DNA of 64,000 bases from assembly GCA_949987565.1 (NCBI GenBank), contig OX465107.1, positions 11,723,721 through 11,787,720 on the forward strand, in the 5' to 3' direction. Under the pieces are notes generated by a model, which was not told the DNA's origin, ran no database searches, and saw only the letters and a program-made list of their open reading frames with translations. Below, piece after piece: positions 1 to 10,343 of this stretch. Origin of the DNA: Luidia sarsii (Eukaryota; Echinodermata; Asteroidea; Paxillosida; Luidiidae). The stretch's first letter is position 1; each line of letters starts with the position of its first letter. The translations under genes were made by a program, and so were the position numbers.

Positions 1-643
1 TTTTAGTGAAGGATGGTTCCTGAAAACAGAAAGACAGGCGTTGGCGAATGCGAGTCATTCCGAGTTTTGTTAACACCTTATACTGCGTGACCGCGACGAG
101 AAAAAAATGGAAATGAGAAGGTGCCCCAGGATTCGAACCACGGACATACACCTTGCTAGCCGAGCGTTTGTACAACAAGGCCACTCGCATTGCCTAACAC
201 GTCCTCACGTCTAACACTTTAATAGTCCAACCAGAAAACTAGGGGCTCTGCCGTTGGCGGCGGGCTTTTGAACTTGGCTGCGTTCGAGTAAAAACATCCA
301 AAAGAATAACCAAACAAATCAAATGAATTCAAGTAGAATCATTTCGTCACGCAGGAGTATCGCAATTTCGGTGGAAAATGTCCCTCGAAACTTTAGTAGC
401 GTAGGGAATCGATCAAAAGGGAAACGTATTTCTTTTCCATTGATGTATCCTGTATGAGAACGGAGTAACCTTGTTGCTTTGATATCCAACGAGGGCGCTA
501 TTCCGACCTAACGGTCATGCTTCCGCCGGAATTATTATGGGTGCCATCCGTCACACACATGCAACAGAAATAGTCCGCGTTTGGGGGGAATTTCGGTCGC
601 ACAGTCAATTTGGTCGATGTTGATTCCATAATATTATTAGCTA
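1..643. repeat. Unit 0: short, internally deleted variant unit
   Basis: Bases 1-55 match 644-699 of U1 (segment ending AATGCGAGT), while bases from about 61 onward match 2486 onward. About 1.78 kb that normally lies between is missing, so the step to the next unit start is only 644 bp. The junction reads CGAGT, CATTC, CGAGT (51-65), a 5-bp direct repeat around 5 filler bases. The tRNA-like module is kept (about 116-195, minus; B box 129-139) and the GC-rich open segment is lost. It has several private changes (GTGAAGG, GCGTGACCGCGACGAG, TTTCCATTG). Confidence 0.9.
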
Positions 644-1178
644 TTTTGAGTGACGGATGGTTCCTGAAAACAGAAAGACAGGCGTTGGCGAATGCGAGTT
701 ATTGATTTTGTTTTATCTAAGTTGGGGCGGACTAATTCCGAAACAACGGTTATGGTGATGGGTTAGCTAGATTGCTCGGAGAGATGTCAGTCGAGACGAT
801 GGTGAGCAAAGTGCGGCAACTCGTGTGCAGCCTGCCAGGCCGAATTTCTGCAAGGATTTTGGGAAGCATCCCTGCACTTCCGCAGCAAAATGGGTCCACA
901 TTTCAAGCACTACGTGTTCCAAATTAAACGCGAAATCGAACATTGAACACCCGGGTCGTCTAAAGCTTGACCGATTCTACAATGTATCAGTTAATTAGAC
1001 TCCAAAGGCCCCTGATTAAAAACAAGTTGTGGGTCTACATGTTATGATAATGAGCTGGGCGGAGCCGTCTTTGATTGAAATAGTGCGCTGCAACCGTGCA
1101 GCTCGATCTATGACCATCATCAAGTGCGGAATCAGGTAGACAGGCTAGGCGTTAAAGCCTTTAAATTGATGAAACTGC
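644..1178. other. Unit segment without a gene
   Basis: No coding or RNA gene is supported. It holds the right arm of the boundary inverted repeat (650-660), an inverted partial copy of the tRNA-like 5' end (684-699) and a hairpin (1087-1102). In block B a change of TAA to TAC lengthens a chance frame of 94 codons that begins at TTG (for example 17725-18009), which does not indicate a gene. Confidence 0.7.
1087..1102. other. Perfect 6-bp hairpin, tetraloop variable
   Basis: GCTGCA and TGCAGC flank the loop ACCG. The stem is kept in almost every unit. The base that varies between unit types (ACCG or TCCG) lies in the loop. Only U24 breaks a stem pair (GCTTCA near 56821). Confidence 0.7.
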
Positions 1179-1436
1179 CTAATTTCTGGACATCACAGAT
1201 TTGAGAAATAACTTGCTCATCAAGAAGGTTGTAAAAATGTCCGATTTTGCGTGAATTTTAATAGCTGAAAAATCTGCCGTTTTCGAGAAAAGGAGAAATT
1301 CTTGAAATTCCAAAGATCGCTCGGTTGAGTCCCTCTCACAAATACCGCCCTCTATGTCTGGAAAAGGGTAGCTTTTGATTTCGTTTCCGCCGCGGTTTTT
1401 CTCATGACATGCGCTATGGTCGACAGATTGAGCCAA
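1179..1436 (-). other. Recurrent 85-codon open frame, probably not coding
   Basis: The frame recurs in most units. It is broken in U4 by a stop near 8655, truncated by the junction duplication in U14, and given a different N-terminus in block B and U19 by the 7-bp deletion, which swaps the start and reading frame of the first residues. No domain, signal peptide or membrane segment is recognisable. Differences between units mostly change residues. It is best read as a chance open frame in satellite DNA. Confidence 0.5.
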
Positions 1437-1439
1437 AAC

Positions 1440-2160
1440 CCACGCAATTGTATCATCTCATGTAATAATTATACACGTTGAGTTGACAAAGTATGGAAGC
1501 GATTCTTTGATTTAGCAAATTGCTGCGCCCTACCTTTAAAAATCATATAATTTGCAATCTATTAGTCTTTTGTTAAGCCCCGAAAGACTCCATAAATTAA
1601 AGAGAAAATGCCTTTCTGTATGGTATGATGATGAACTCGGGCAGCTATCTTGGCCTGATTAAGTGTGCTGCATAGGATGAAGTAAACCGAGTCAACTCAT
1701 TTGGGCCCCTTTGCAAAAATCGTGACTTTGCGCCTGCGTTCTTACTTTTCATTTCTCATCCCGTGAGGATTTCATCAGGCTGAGCAGAATGCACTGTTTG
1801 TTTTGTCAACGTTGGTTTTTGTACAATTATAATTATCGTCAAGAATACGCGGTCATACCTTGTGACCATATTCGTCTCGGAAATGAGCGCAACCAAGGAA
1901 CTCATCTTTCCGTAAACAAGTCGCCTTCACTAGCTGCACGTACCTTAATCACGTTGAGACTGAAATCTCACCAGTTTGAATAATATGGAAGGCTCCGAAA
2001 ATGTACATCAAGAAGTGTTCGGCATGTCAAAGATAATTATATTTCGTGCAAATATAACCACTGTGACGGGCAGAGCGAGAGGGGGGAATTAATGTAAAAA
2101 CAAAAGAAAGGATGTTATACATTTCTTATTTTGTTTTAAAAATAAACAAGCATACATTAA
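1440..2160. other. AT-rich segment, few differences between units
   Basis: No gene supported. It contains the 10-bp palindrome AATTATAATT (1825-1834), a G6 run near 2083, and a plus-strand AATAAA at 2141-2146. A 64-codon frame (1789-1983) and a 66-codon frame beginning at 2112 recur with the unit but show no recognisable protein features. By eye this is among the least variable parts of the unit. Confidence 0.6.
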
Positions 2161-2500
2161 AAGCTTGCGAGAGAAAAAGTTACGCGGTGTCAGACCAAGC
2201 TTTCAGATCTCCCAGGGCCGCGAGGAACGCCCCGTGTGCACGGATCTATATAGAGCTCTTCTGGCCTCGGTACCGGTCCACCGCGCGTCCTCCCCTGACC
2301 TCATCCATATAGGCCGTAGACCCACGCGCCATGTGAGGGAGGAAACACAGCGGGCCCTAGACCTTGGCCGCCGAGTCGACCAAACGCATGTGTCCCTGTA
2401 CGAAGACGCGAACCTGGATTATGAGGACAGTCCCAGCATCACACCGGCACATCAGGATGCGCCACATGCGAAGTTGGTGGTTGCGGGAGTTTTTTTAACA
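2161..2500. other. GC- and CpG-rich segment of the unit, open on the plus strand
   Basis: This stretch is much richer in CpG than the rest of the unit. It also holds a cluster of 6-bp palindromes (AAGCTT 2161 and 2197, AGATCT 2205, then GTGCAC, GAGCTC, GGTACC, ACCGGT, GGGCCC, GTCGAC) and TATATAG just before GAGCTC. A plus-strand frame of 123-152 codons runs through it in most units (2165-2584 here; 152 codons at 16702-17160). Its C-terminus is antisense tRNA-like sequence, giving the GFEPR peptide that often appears in spurious predictions over tRNA-derived repeats. I do not call it a gene. Confidence 0.6.
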
Positions 2501-2540
2501 CCTTATACTGCGGGACCGCGCCGAGAAAAAAATGGAAACG

Positions 2541-2620
2541 AGAAGGTGCCCCAGGATTCGAACCACGGATATACACCTTGCTAGCCGAGCGTTTGTACAA
2601 CAAGGCCACTCGCATTGCCT
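2541..2620 (-). pseudogene. Degenerate tRNA-like (SINE-head-like) Pol III module, A/B-type
   Basis: Read on the minus strand, 2564-2554 is GGTTCGAATCC, a perfect Pol III B box and tRNA T-arm. 2608-2598 is TGGCCTTGTTG, close to the A box TGGCNNAGTGG. The A-to-B spacing is normal for a tRNA gene. An anticodon-like loop CTAGCAA (plus 2578-2584) would read AGC, alanine. Seven T's (plus-strand A's 2526-2532) follow the 3' end and would serve as a Pol III terminator. Acceptor, anticodon and T stems pair poorly, so this is not a functional tRNA but a tRNA-derived relic or SINE head. The same module lies in every unit from U0 to U26 at the coordinates given there. Transcription is inferred only from the promoter-like boxes. 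Confidence 0.75.
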
Positions 2621-3068
2621 AACACGTCCTCACGTCTAACACTTTAATAGTCCAACCGGAAAACTAGGGGCTCTGCCGTTGGCGGCGGGCTTTTGGACTT
2701 GGCTGCGTTCGAGTAAAAACATCCACAAGAATAACCAAACAAATCAAATGAATTTACGTAGAATCATTTCGTCACACAGGAGTAGCGCAATTTCGGTGGA
2801 AAATGTCCCTCGAAACTTTAGTAGCGTAGGGAATCGATCAAAAGGGAAACGTATTTCTTTTCTATTGATGTATCCTGTATGAGAACGGAGTAACCCTGTT
2901 GCTTTGATATCCAACGAGGGCGCTATTCCGACCTAACGGTCATGCTTCCGCCGGAATTATAATGGGTGCCATCCGTCACACACATGCAACAGAAATAGTC
3001 CGCGTTTGGGGGGAATTTCGGTCGCAGAGTCAATTTGGTCGATGTTGATTCCATAATATTATTAGCTA
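2621..3068. other. Unit segment without a gene
   Basis: Between the tRNA-like module and the next unit start. A 67-codon frame (2679-2882) recurs but starts at TTG in most units and is not convincing. It holds the left arm of the inverted repeat (2969-2979) and a G6 run near 3007. Confidence 0.65.
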
Positions 3069-3085
3069 TTTTGAGTGACGGATGG
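2969..3085. repeat. 117-bp segment bounded by 11-bp inverted repeats
   Basis: CCATCCGTCAC at 2969-2979 and its exact reverse complement GTGACGGATGG at 3075-3085 enclose 95 bp. The same pair occurs at each unit boundary (544-554 with 650-660, and so on). No target-site duplication is visible outside the arms. It could be a small foldback or MITE-like relic or a chance pair fixed by the array. Confidence 0.55.
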
Positions 3086-5493
3086 TTCCTGAAAACAGAA
3101 AGACAGGCGTTGGCGAATGCGAGTTATTGATTTTGTTTTATCTAAGTTGGGGCGGACTAATTCCGAAACAACGGTTATGGTGATGGGTTGGCTAGATTGC
3201 TCGGAGAGATGTCAGTCGAGACGATGGTGAGCAAAGTGCGGCAACTCTTGTGCAGCCTGCCAGGCCGAATTTCTGCAACGATTTTGGGAAGCATCCCTGC
3301 ACTTTCGCAGCAAAATAGGTCCACATTTCAAGCACTACGTGTTCCAAATTAAACGCGAAATCGGACATTGAACACCCGGGTCGTCTTAAGCTTGACCGAT
3401 TCTACAATGTATCAGTTAATAAGACTCCAAAGGCCCCTGATTAAAAACAAGTTGTGGGTCTACATTTTATGATAATGAGCTGGGCGGAGCCGTCTTTGAT
3501 TGAAATAGTGCGCTGCAACCGTGCAGCTCGATCTATGACCATCATCAAGTGCGGAATCAGGTAGACAGGCTAGGCGTTGAAGCCTTTAAATTGATGAAAC
3601 TGCCTAATTTCTGGACATTACAGATTTGAGAAATAACTTGCTCATCAAGAAGGTTGTAAAAATGTTAGATTTTGAGTGAATTTTTATAGCTGAAAAATCT
3701 GCCGTTTTCGAGAAAAGGAGAAATTCTTGAAATTCCAAAGATCGCTCGGTTGAGTCCCTCTCACAAATACCGCCCTCTATGTCTGGAAAAGGGTAGCTTT
3801 TGATTTCGTTTCCGCCGCGGTTTTTCTCATGACATGCGCTATGGTCGACGGATTGGGCCAAAACCCACGCAATTGTATCATCTCATGTAATAATTATACA
3901 CGTTGAGTTGACAAAGTATGGAAGCGATTCTTTGATTTAGCAAATTGCTGCGCCCTACCTTTAAAAATCATATAATTTGCAATCTATTAGTCTTTTGTTA
4001 AGCCCCGAAAGACTCCATAAATTAAAGAGAAAATGCCTTTCTGTATGGTATGATGATGAACTCGGGCAGCTATCTTGGCCTGATTAAGTGTGCTGCATAG
4101 GATGAAGTAAACCGAGTCAACTCATTTGGGCCCCTTTGCAAAAATCGTGACTTTGCGCCTGCGTTCTTACTTTTCATTTCTCATCCCGTGAGGATTTCAT
4201 CAGGCTGAGCAGAATGCACTGTTTGTTTTGTCAACGTTGGTTTTTGTACAATTATAATTATCGTCAAGAATACGCGGTCATACCTTGTGACCATATTCGT
4301 CTCGGAAATGAGCGCAACCAAGGAACTCATCTTTCCGTAAACAAGTCGCCTTCACTAGCTGCACGTACCTTAATCACGTTGAGACTGAAATCTCACCAGT
4401 TTGAATAATATGGAAGGCTCCGAAAATGTACATCAAGAAGTGTTCGGCATGTCAAAGATAATTATATTTCGTGCAAATATAACCACTGTGACGGGCAGAG
4501 CGAGAGGGGGGAATTAATGTAAAAACAAAAGAAAGGATGTTATACATTTCTTATTTTGTTTTAAAAATAAACAAGCATACATTAAAAGCTTGCGAGAGAA
4601 AAAGTTACGCGGTGTCAGACCAAGCTTTCAGATCTCCCAGGGCCGCGAGGAACGCCCCGTGTGCACGGATCTATATAGAGCTCTTCTGGCCTCGGTACCG
4701 GTCCACCGCGCGTCCTCCCCTGACCTCATCCATATAGGCCGTAGACCCACGCGCCATGTGAGGGAGGAAACACAGCGGGCCCTAGACCTTGGCCGCCGAG
4801 TCGACCAAACGCATGTGTCCCTGTACGAAGACGCGAACCTGGATTATGAGGACAGTCCCAGCATCACACCGGCACATCAGGATGCGCCACATGCGAAGTT
4901 GGTGGTTGCGGGAGTTTTTTTAACACCTTATACTGCGGGACCGCGCCGAGAAAAAAATGGAAACGAGAAGGTGCCCCAGGATTCGAACCACGGACATACA
5001 CCTTGCTAGCCGAGCGTTTGTACAACAAGGCCATTCGCATTGCCTAACACGTCCTCACGTCTAACACTTTAATAGTCCAACCGGAAAACTAGGGGCTCTG
5101 CCGTTGGCGGCGGGCTTTTGGACTTGGCTGCGTTCGAGTAAAAACATCCACAAGAATAACCAAACAAATCAAATGAATTTACGTAGAATCATTTCGTCAC
5201 ACAGGAGTAGCGCAATTTCGGTGGAAATTGTCCCTCGAAACTTTAGTAGCGTAGGGAATCGATCAAAAGGGAAACGTATTTCTTTTCTATTGATGTATCC
5301 TGTATGAGAACGGAGTAACCCTGTTGCTTTGATATCCAACGAGGGCGCTATTCCGACCTAACGGTCATGCTTCCGCCGGAATTATAATGGGTGCCATCCG
5401 TCACACACATGCAACAGAAATAGTCCGCGTTTGGGGGGAATTTCGGTCGCAGAGTCAATTTGGTCGATGTTGATTCCATAATATTATTAGCTA
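3069..5493. repeat. Unit 2 (2425 bp)
   Basis: Block A unit. tRNA-like module 4966-5045, B box 4979-4989. First unit with CAACGATTTTGGG, CTTTCGCAG and GAAATTGTCCC. It shares CCATTCGC (about 5032) with U3. Confidence 0.95.
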
Positions 5494-7918
5494 TTTTGAG
5501 TGACGGATGGTTCCTGAAAACAGAAAGACAGGCGTTGGCGAATGCGAGTTATTGATTTTGTTTTATCTAAGTTGGGGCGGACTAATTCCGAAACAACGGT
5601 TATGGTGATGGGTTGGCTAGATTGCTCGGAGAGATGTCAGTCGAGACGATGGTGAGCAAAGTGCGGCAACTCTTGTGCAGCCTGCCAGGCCGAATTTCTG
5701 CAACGATTTTGGGAAGCATCCCTGCACTTTCGCAGCAAAATAGGTCCACATTTCAAGCACTACGTGTTCCAAATTAAACGCGAAATCGGACATTGAACAC
5801 CCGGGTCGTCTTAAGCTTGACCGATTCTACAATGTATCAGTTAATAAGACTCCAAAGGCCCCTGATTAAAAACAAGTTGTGGGTCTACATTTTATGATAA
5901 TGAGCTGGGCGGAGCCGTCTTTGATTGAAATAGTGCGCTGCAACCGTGCAGCTCGATCTATGACCATCATCAAGTGCGGAATCAGGTAGACAGGCTAGGC
6001 GTTGAAGCCTTTAAATTGATGAAACTGCCTAATTTCTGGACATTACAGATTTGAGAAATAACTTGCTCATCAAGAAGGTTGTAAAAATGTTAGATTTTGA
6101 GTGAATTTTTATAGCTGAAAAATCTGCCGTTTTCGAGAAAAGGAGAAATTCTTGAAATTCCAAAGATCGCTCGGTTGAGTCCCTCTCACAAATACCGCCC
6201 TCTATGTCTGGAAAAGGGTACCTTTTGATTTCGTTTCCGCCGCGGTTTTTCTCATGACATGCGCTATGGTCGACGGATTGGGCCAAAACCCACGCAATTG
6301 TATCATCTCATGTAATAATTATACACGTTGAGTTGACAAAGTATGGAAGCGATTCTTTGATTTAGCAAATTGCTGCGCCCTACCTTTAAAAATCATATAA
6401 TTTGCAATCTATTAGTCTTTTGTTAAGCCCCGAAAGACTCCATAAATTAAAGAGAAAATGCCTTTCTGTATGGTATGATGATGAACTCGGGCAGCTATCT
6501 TGGCCTGATTAAGTGTGCTGCATAGGATGAAGTAAACCGAGTCAACTCATTTGGGCCCCTTTGCAAAAATCGTGACTTTGCGCCTGCGTTCTTACTTTTC
6601 ATTTCTCATCCCGTGAGGATTTCATCAGGCTGAGCAGAATGCACTGTTTGTTTTGTCAACGTTGGTTTTTGTACAATTATAATTATCGTCAAGAATACGC
6701 GGTCATACCTTGTGACCATATTCGTCTCGGAAATGAGCGCAACCAAGGAACTCATCTTTCCGTAAACAAGTCGCCTTCACTAGCTGCACGTACCTTAATC
6801 ACGTTGAGACTGAAATCTCACCAGTTTGAATAATATGGAAGGCTCCGAAAATGTACATCAAGAAGTGTTCGGCATGTCAAAGATAATTATATTTCGTGCA
6901 AATATAACCACTGTGACGGGCAGAGCGAGAGGGGGGAATTAATGTAAAAACAAAAGAAAGGATGTTATACATTTCTTATTTTGTTTTAAAAATAAACAAG
7001 CATACATTAAAAGCTTGCGAGAGAAAAAGTTACGCGGTGTCAGACCAAGCTTTCAGATCTCCCAGGGCCGCGAGGAACGCCCCGTGTGCACGGATCTATA
7101 TAGAGCTCTTCTGGCCTCGGTACCGGTCCACCGCGCGTCCTCCCCTGACCTCATCCATATAGGTCGTAGACCCACGCGCCATGTGAGGGAGGAAACACAG
7201 CGGGCCCTAGACCTTGGCCGCCGAGTCGACCAAACGCATGTGTCCCTGTACGAAGACGCGAACCTGGATTATGAGGACAGTCCCAGCATCACACCGGCAC
7301 ATCAGGATGCGCCACATGCGAAGTTGGTGGTTGCGGGAGTTTTTTTAACACCTTATACTGCGGGACCGCGCCGAGAAAAAAATGGAAACGAGAAGGTGCC
7401 CCAGGATTCGAACCACGGACATACACCTTGCTAGCCGAGCGTTTGTACAACAAGGCCATTCGCATTGCCTAACACGTCCTCACGTCTAACACTTTAATAG
7501 TCCAACCGGAAAACTAGGGGCTCTGCCGTTGGCGGCGGGCTTTTGGACTTGGCTGCGTTCGAGTAAAAACATCCACAAGAATAACCAAACAAATCAAATG
7601 AATTTACGTAGAATCATTTCGTCACACAGGAGTAGCGCAATTTCGGTGGAAATTGTCCCTCGAAACTTTAGTAGCGTAGGGAATCGATCAAAAGGGAAAC
7701 GTATTTCTTTTCTATTGATGTATCCTGTATGAGAACGGAGTAACCCTGTTGCTTTGATATCCAACGAGGGCGCTATTCCGACCTAACGGTCATGCTTCCG
7801 CCGGAATTATAATGGGTGCCATCCGTCACACACATGCAACAGAAATAGTCCGCGTTTGGGGGGAATTTCGGTCGCAGAGTCAATTTGGTCGATGTTGATT
7901 CCATAATATTATTAGCTA
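5494..7918. repeat. Unit 3 (2425 bp)
   Basis: Block A unit. tRNA-like module 7391-7470, B box 7404-7414. GGGTACCTTTTG near 6216 is shared with U4 and U5. Private GGTCGTAG near 7163. Confidence 0.95.
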
Positions 7919-10343
7919 TTTTGAGTGACGGATGGTTCCTGAAAACAGAAAGACAGGCGTTGGCGAATGCGAGTTATTGATTTTGTTTTATCTAAGTTGG
8001 GGCGGACTAATTCCGAAACAACGGTTATGGTGATGGGTTGGCTAGATTGCTCGGAGAGATGTCAGTCGAGACGATGGTGAGCAAAGTGCGGCAACTTTTG
8101 CGCAGCCTGCCAGGCCGAATTTCTGCAACGATTTTGGGAAGCATCCCTGCACTTTCGCAGCAAAATAGGTCCACATTTCAAGCACTACGTGTTCCAAATT
8201 AAACGCGAAATCGGACATTGAACACCCGGGTCGTCTTAAGCTTGACCGATTCTACAATGTATCAGTTAATAAGACTCCAAAGGCCCCTGATTAAAAACAA
8301 GTTGTGGGTCTACATTTTATGATAATGAGCTGGGCGGAGCCGTCTTTGATTGAAATAGTGCGCTGCAACCGTGCAGCTCGATCTATGACCATCATCAAGT
8401 GCGGAATCAGGTAGACAGGCTAGGCGTTGAAGCCTTTAAATTGATGAAACTGCCTAATTTCTGGACATTACAGATTTGAGAAATAACTTGCTCATCAAGA
8501 AGGTTGTAAAAATGTTAGATTTTGAGTGAATTTTTATAGCTGAAAAATCTGCCGTTTTCGAGAAAAGGAGAAATTCTTGAAATTCCAAAGATCGCTCGGT
8601 TGAGTCCCTCTCACAAATACCGCCCTCTATGTCTGGAAAAGGGTACCTTTTGATTTAGTTTCCGCCGCGGTTTTTCTCATGACATGCGCTATGGTCGACG
8701 GATTGGGCCAAAACCCACGCAATTGTATCATCTCATGTAATAATTATACACGTTGAGTTGACAAAGTATGGAAGCGATTCTTTGATTTAGCAAATTGCTG
8801 CGCCCTACCTTTAAAAATCATATAATTTGCAATCTATTAGTCTTTTGTTAAGCCCCGAAAGACTCCATAAATTAAAGAGAAAATGCCTTTCTGTATGGTA
8901 TGATGATGAACTCGGGCAGCTATCTTGGCCTGATTAAGTGTGCTGCATAGGATGAAGTAAACCGAGTCAACTCATTTGGGCCCCTTTGCAAAAATCGTGA
9001 CTTTGCGCCTGCGTTCTTACTTTTCATTTCTCATCCCGTGAGGATTTCATCAGGCTGAGCAGAATGCACTGTTTGTTTTGTCAACGTTGGTTTTTGTACA
9101 ATTATAATTATCGTCAAGAATACGCGGTCATACCTTGTGACCATATTCGTCTCGGAAATGAGCGCAACCAAGGAACTCATCTTTCCGTAAACAAGTCGCC
9201 TTCACTAGCTGCACGTACCTTAATCACGTTGAGACTGAAATCTCACCAGTTTGAATAATATGGAAGGCTCCGAAAATGTACATCAAGAAGTGTTCGGCAT
9301 GTCAAAGATAATTATATTTCGTGCAAATATAACCACTGTGACGGGCAGAGCGAGAGGGGGGAATTAATGTAAAAACAAAAGAAAGGATGTTATACATTTC
9401 TTATTTTGTTTTAAAAATAAACAAGCATACATTAAAAGCTTGCGAGAGAAAAAGTTACGCGGTGTCAGACCAAGCTTTCAGATCTCCCAGGGCCGCGAGG
9501 AACGCCCCGTGTGCACGGATCTATATAGAGCTCTTCTGGCCTCGGTACCGGTCCACCGCGCGTCCTCCCCTGACCTCATCCATATAGGCCGTAGACCCAC
9601 GCGCCATGTGAGGGAGGAAACACAGCGGGCCCTAGACCTTGGCCGCCGAGTCGACCAAACGCATGTGTCCCTGTACGAAGACGCGAACCTGGATTATGAG
9701 GACAGTCCCAGCATCACACCGGCACATCAGGATGCGCCACATGCGAAGTTGGTGGTTGCGGGAGTTTTTTTAACACCTTATACTGCGGGACCGCGCCGAG
9801 AAAAAAATTGAAACGAGAAGGTGCCCCAGGATTCGAACCACGGACATACACCTTGCTAGCCGAGCGTTTGTACAACAAGGCCACTCGCATTGCCTAACAC
9901 GTCCTCACGTCTAACACTTTAATAGTCCAACCGGAAAACTAGGGGCTCTGCCGTTGGCGGCGGGCTTTTGGACTTGGCTGCGTTCGAGTAAAAACATCCA
10001 CAAGAATAACCAAACAAATCAAATGAATTTACGTAGAATCATTTCGTCACACAGGAGTAGCGCAATTTCGGTGGAAATTGTCCCTCGAAACTTTAGTAGC
10101 GTAGGGAATCGATCAAAAGGGAAACGTATTTCTTTTCTATTGATGTATCCTGTATGAGAACGGAGTAACCCTGTTGCTTTGATATCCAACGAGGGCGCTA
10201 TTCCGACCTAACGGTCATGCTTCCGCCGGAATTATAATGGGTGCCATCCGTCACACACATGCAACAGAAATAGTCCGCGTTTGGGGGGAATTTCGGTCGC
10301 AGAGTCAATTTGGTCGATGTTGATTCCATAATATTATTAGCTA
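7919..10343. repeat. Unit 4 (2425 bp)
   Basis: Block A unit. tRNA-like module 9816-9895, B box 9829-9839. Private changes: CAACTTTTGCGCAGCC near 8092; GATTTAGTTTCC near 8655, which puts a stop into the minus-strand open frame; and ATTGAAACG near 9808, which shortens the plus-strand open frame of the GC-rich segment. Confidence 0.95.

Larger units (their letters stand above)
644..3068. repeat. Unit 1 (2425 bp), reference unit
   Basis: Complete unit. tRNA-like module 2541-2620 (minus), B box 2554-2564. Private changes include A at 765, G at 892, TAAAGCTT at 961, G at 1041, and A at 1425 and 1431. In other places it resembles blocks B-D rather than U2-U5 (CAAGGATTTTGGG, CTTCCGCAG), so the left part of the array is itself mosaic. 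Confidence 0.95.

Noticed and set aside
1753..1778. Hammerhead-ribozyme-like core on the minus strand (CTGATGA followed by GAAA), as found in some animal satellites
   Set aside because: The stem II between the two core boxes is short and asymmetric, it is further weakened in blocks B-D (GAGGTTTT), and no matching stem I or cleavage triplet is visible nearby.
1789..1983. Recurrent small frames of 64, 66, 67, 85 and 94 codons in each unit
   Set aside because: No domains, signal peptides or start context; mostly residue-changing differences between units; some need TTG starts; several are broken in individual units. They recur only because the DNA does.
2161..2400. Cluster of common 6-bp restriction palindromes, suggesting a cloning polylinker
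   Set aside because: Sites are spread over about 240 bp in native-looking sequence, recur in every unit and vary with it; there is no vector sequence around them.
2541..2620. Functional tRNA-Ala (AGC) gene
   Set aside because: Acceptor, anticodon and T stems fail to pair, leaving only the promoter boxes and an anticodon-like loop.
2613..2623. TTAGGC on the minus strand as a nematode-type telomere repeat
   Set aside because: Only a single hexamer per unit, not tandem.
2976..3030. Minus-strand GTTGCATG, resembling the 3' end of flatworm spliced leaders, in a tandem array
   Set aside because: No convincing splice donor right after ATG, no Sm-binding site, and no leader-like 5' end; an 8-base match is expected by chance.
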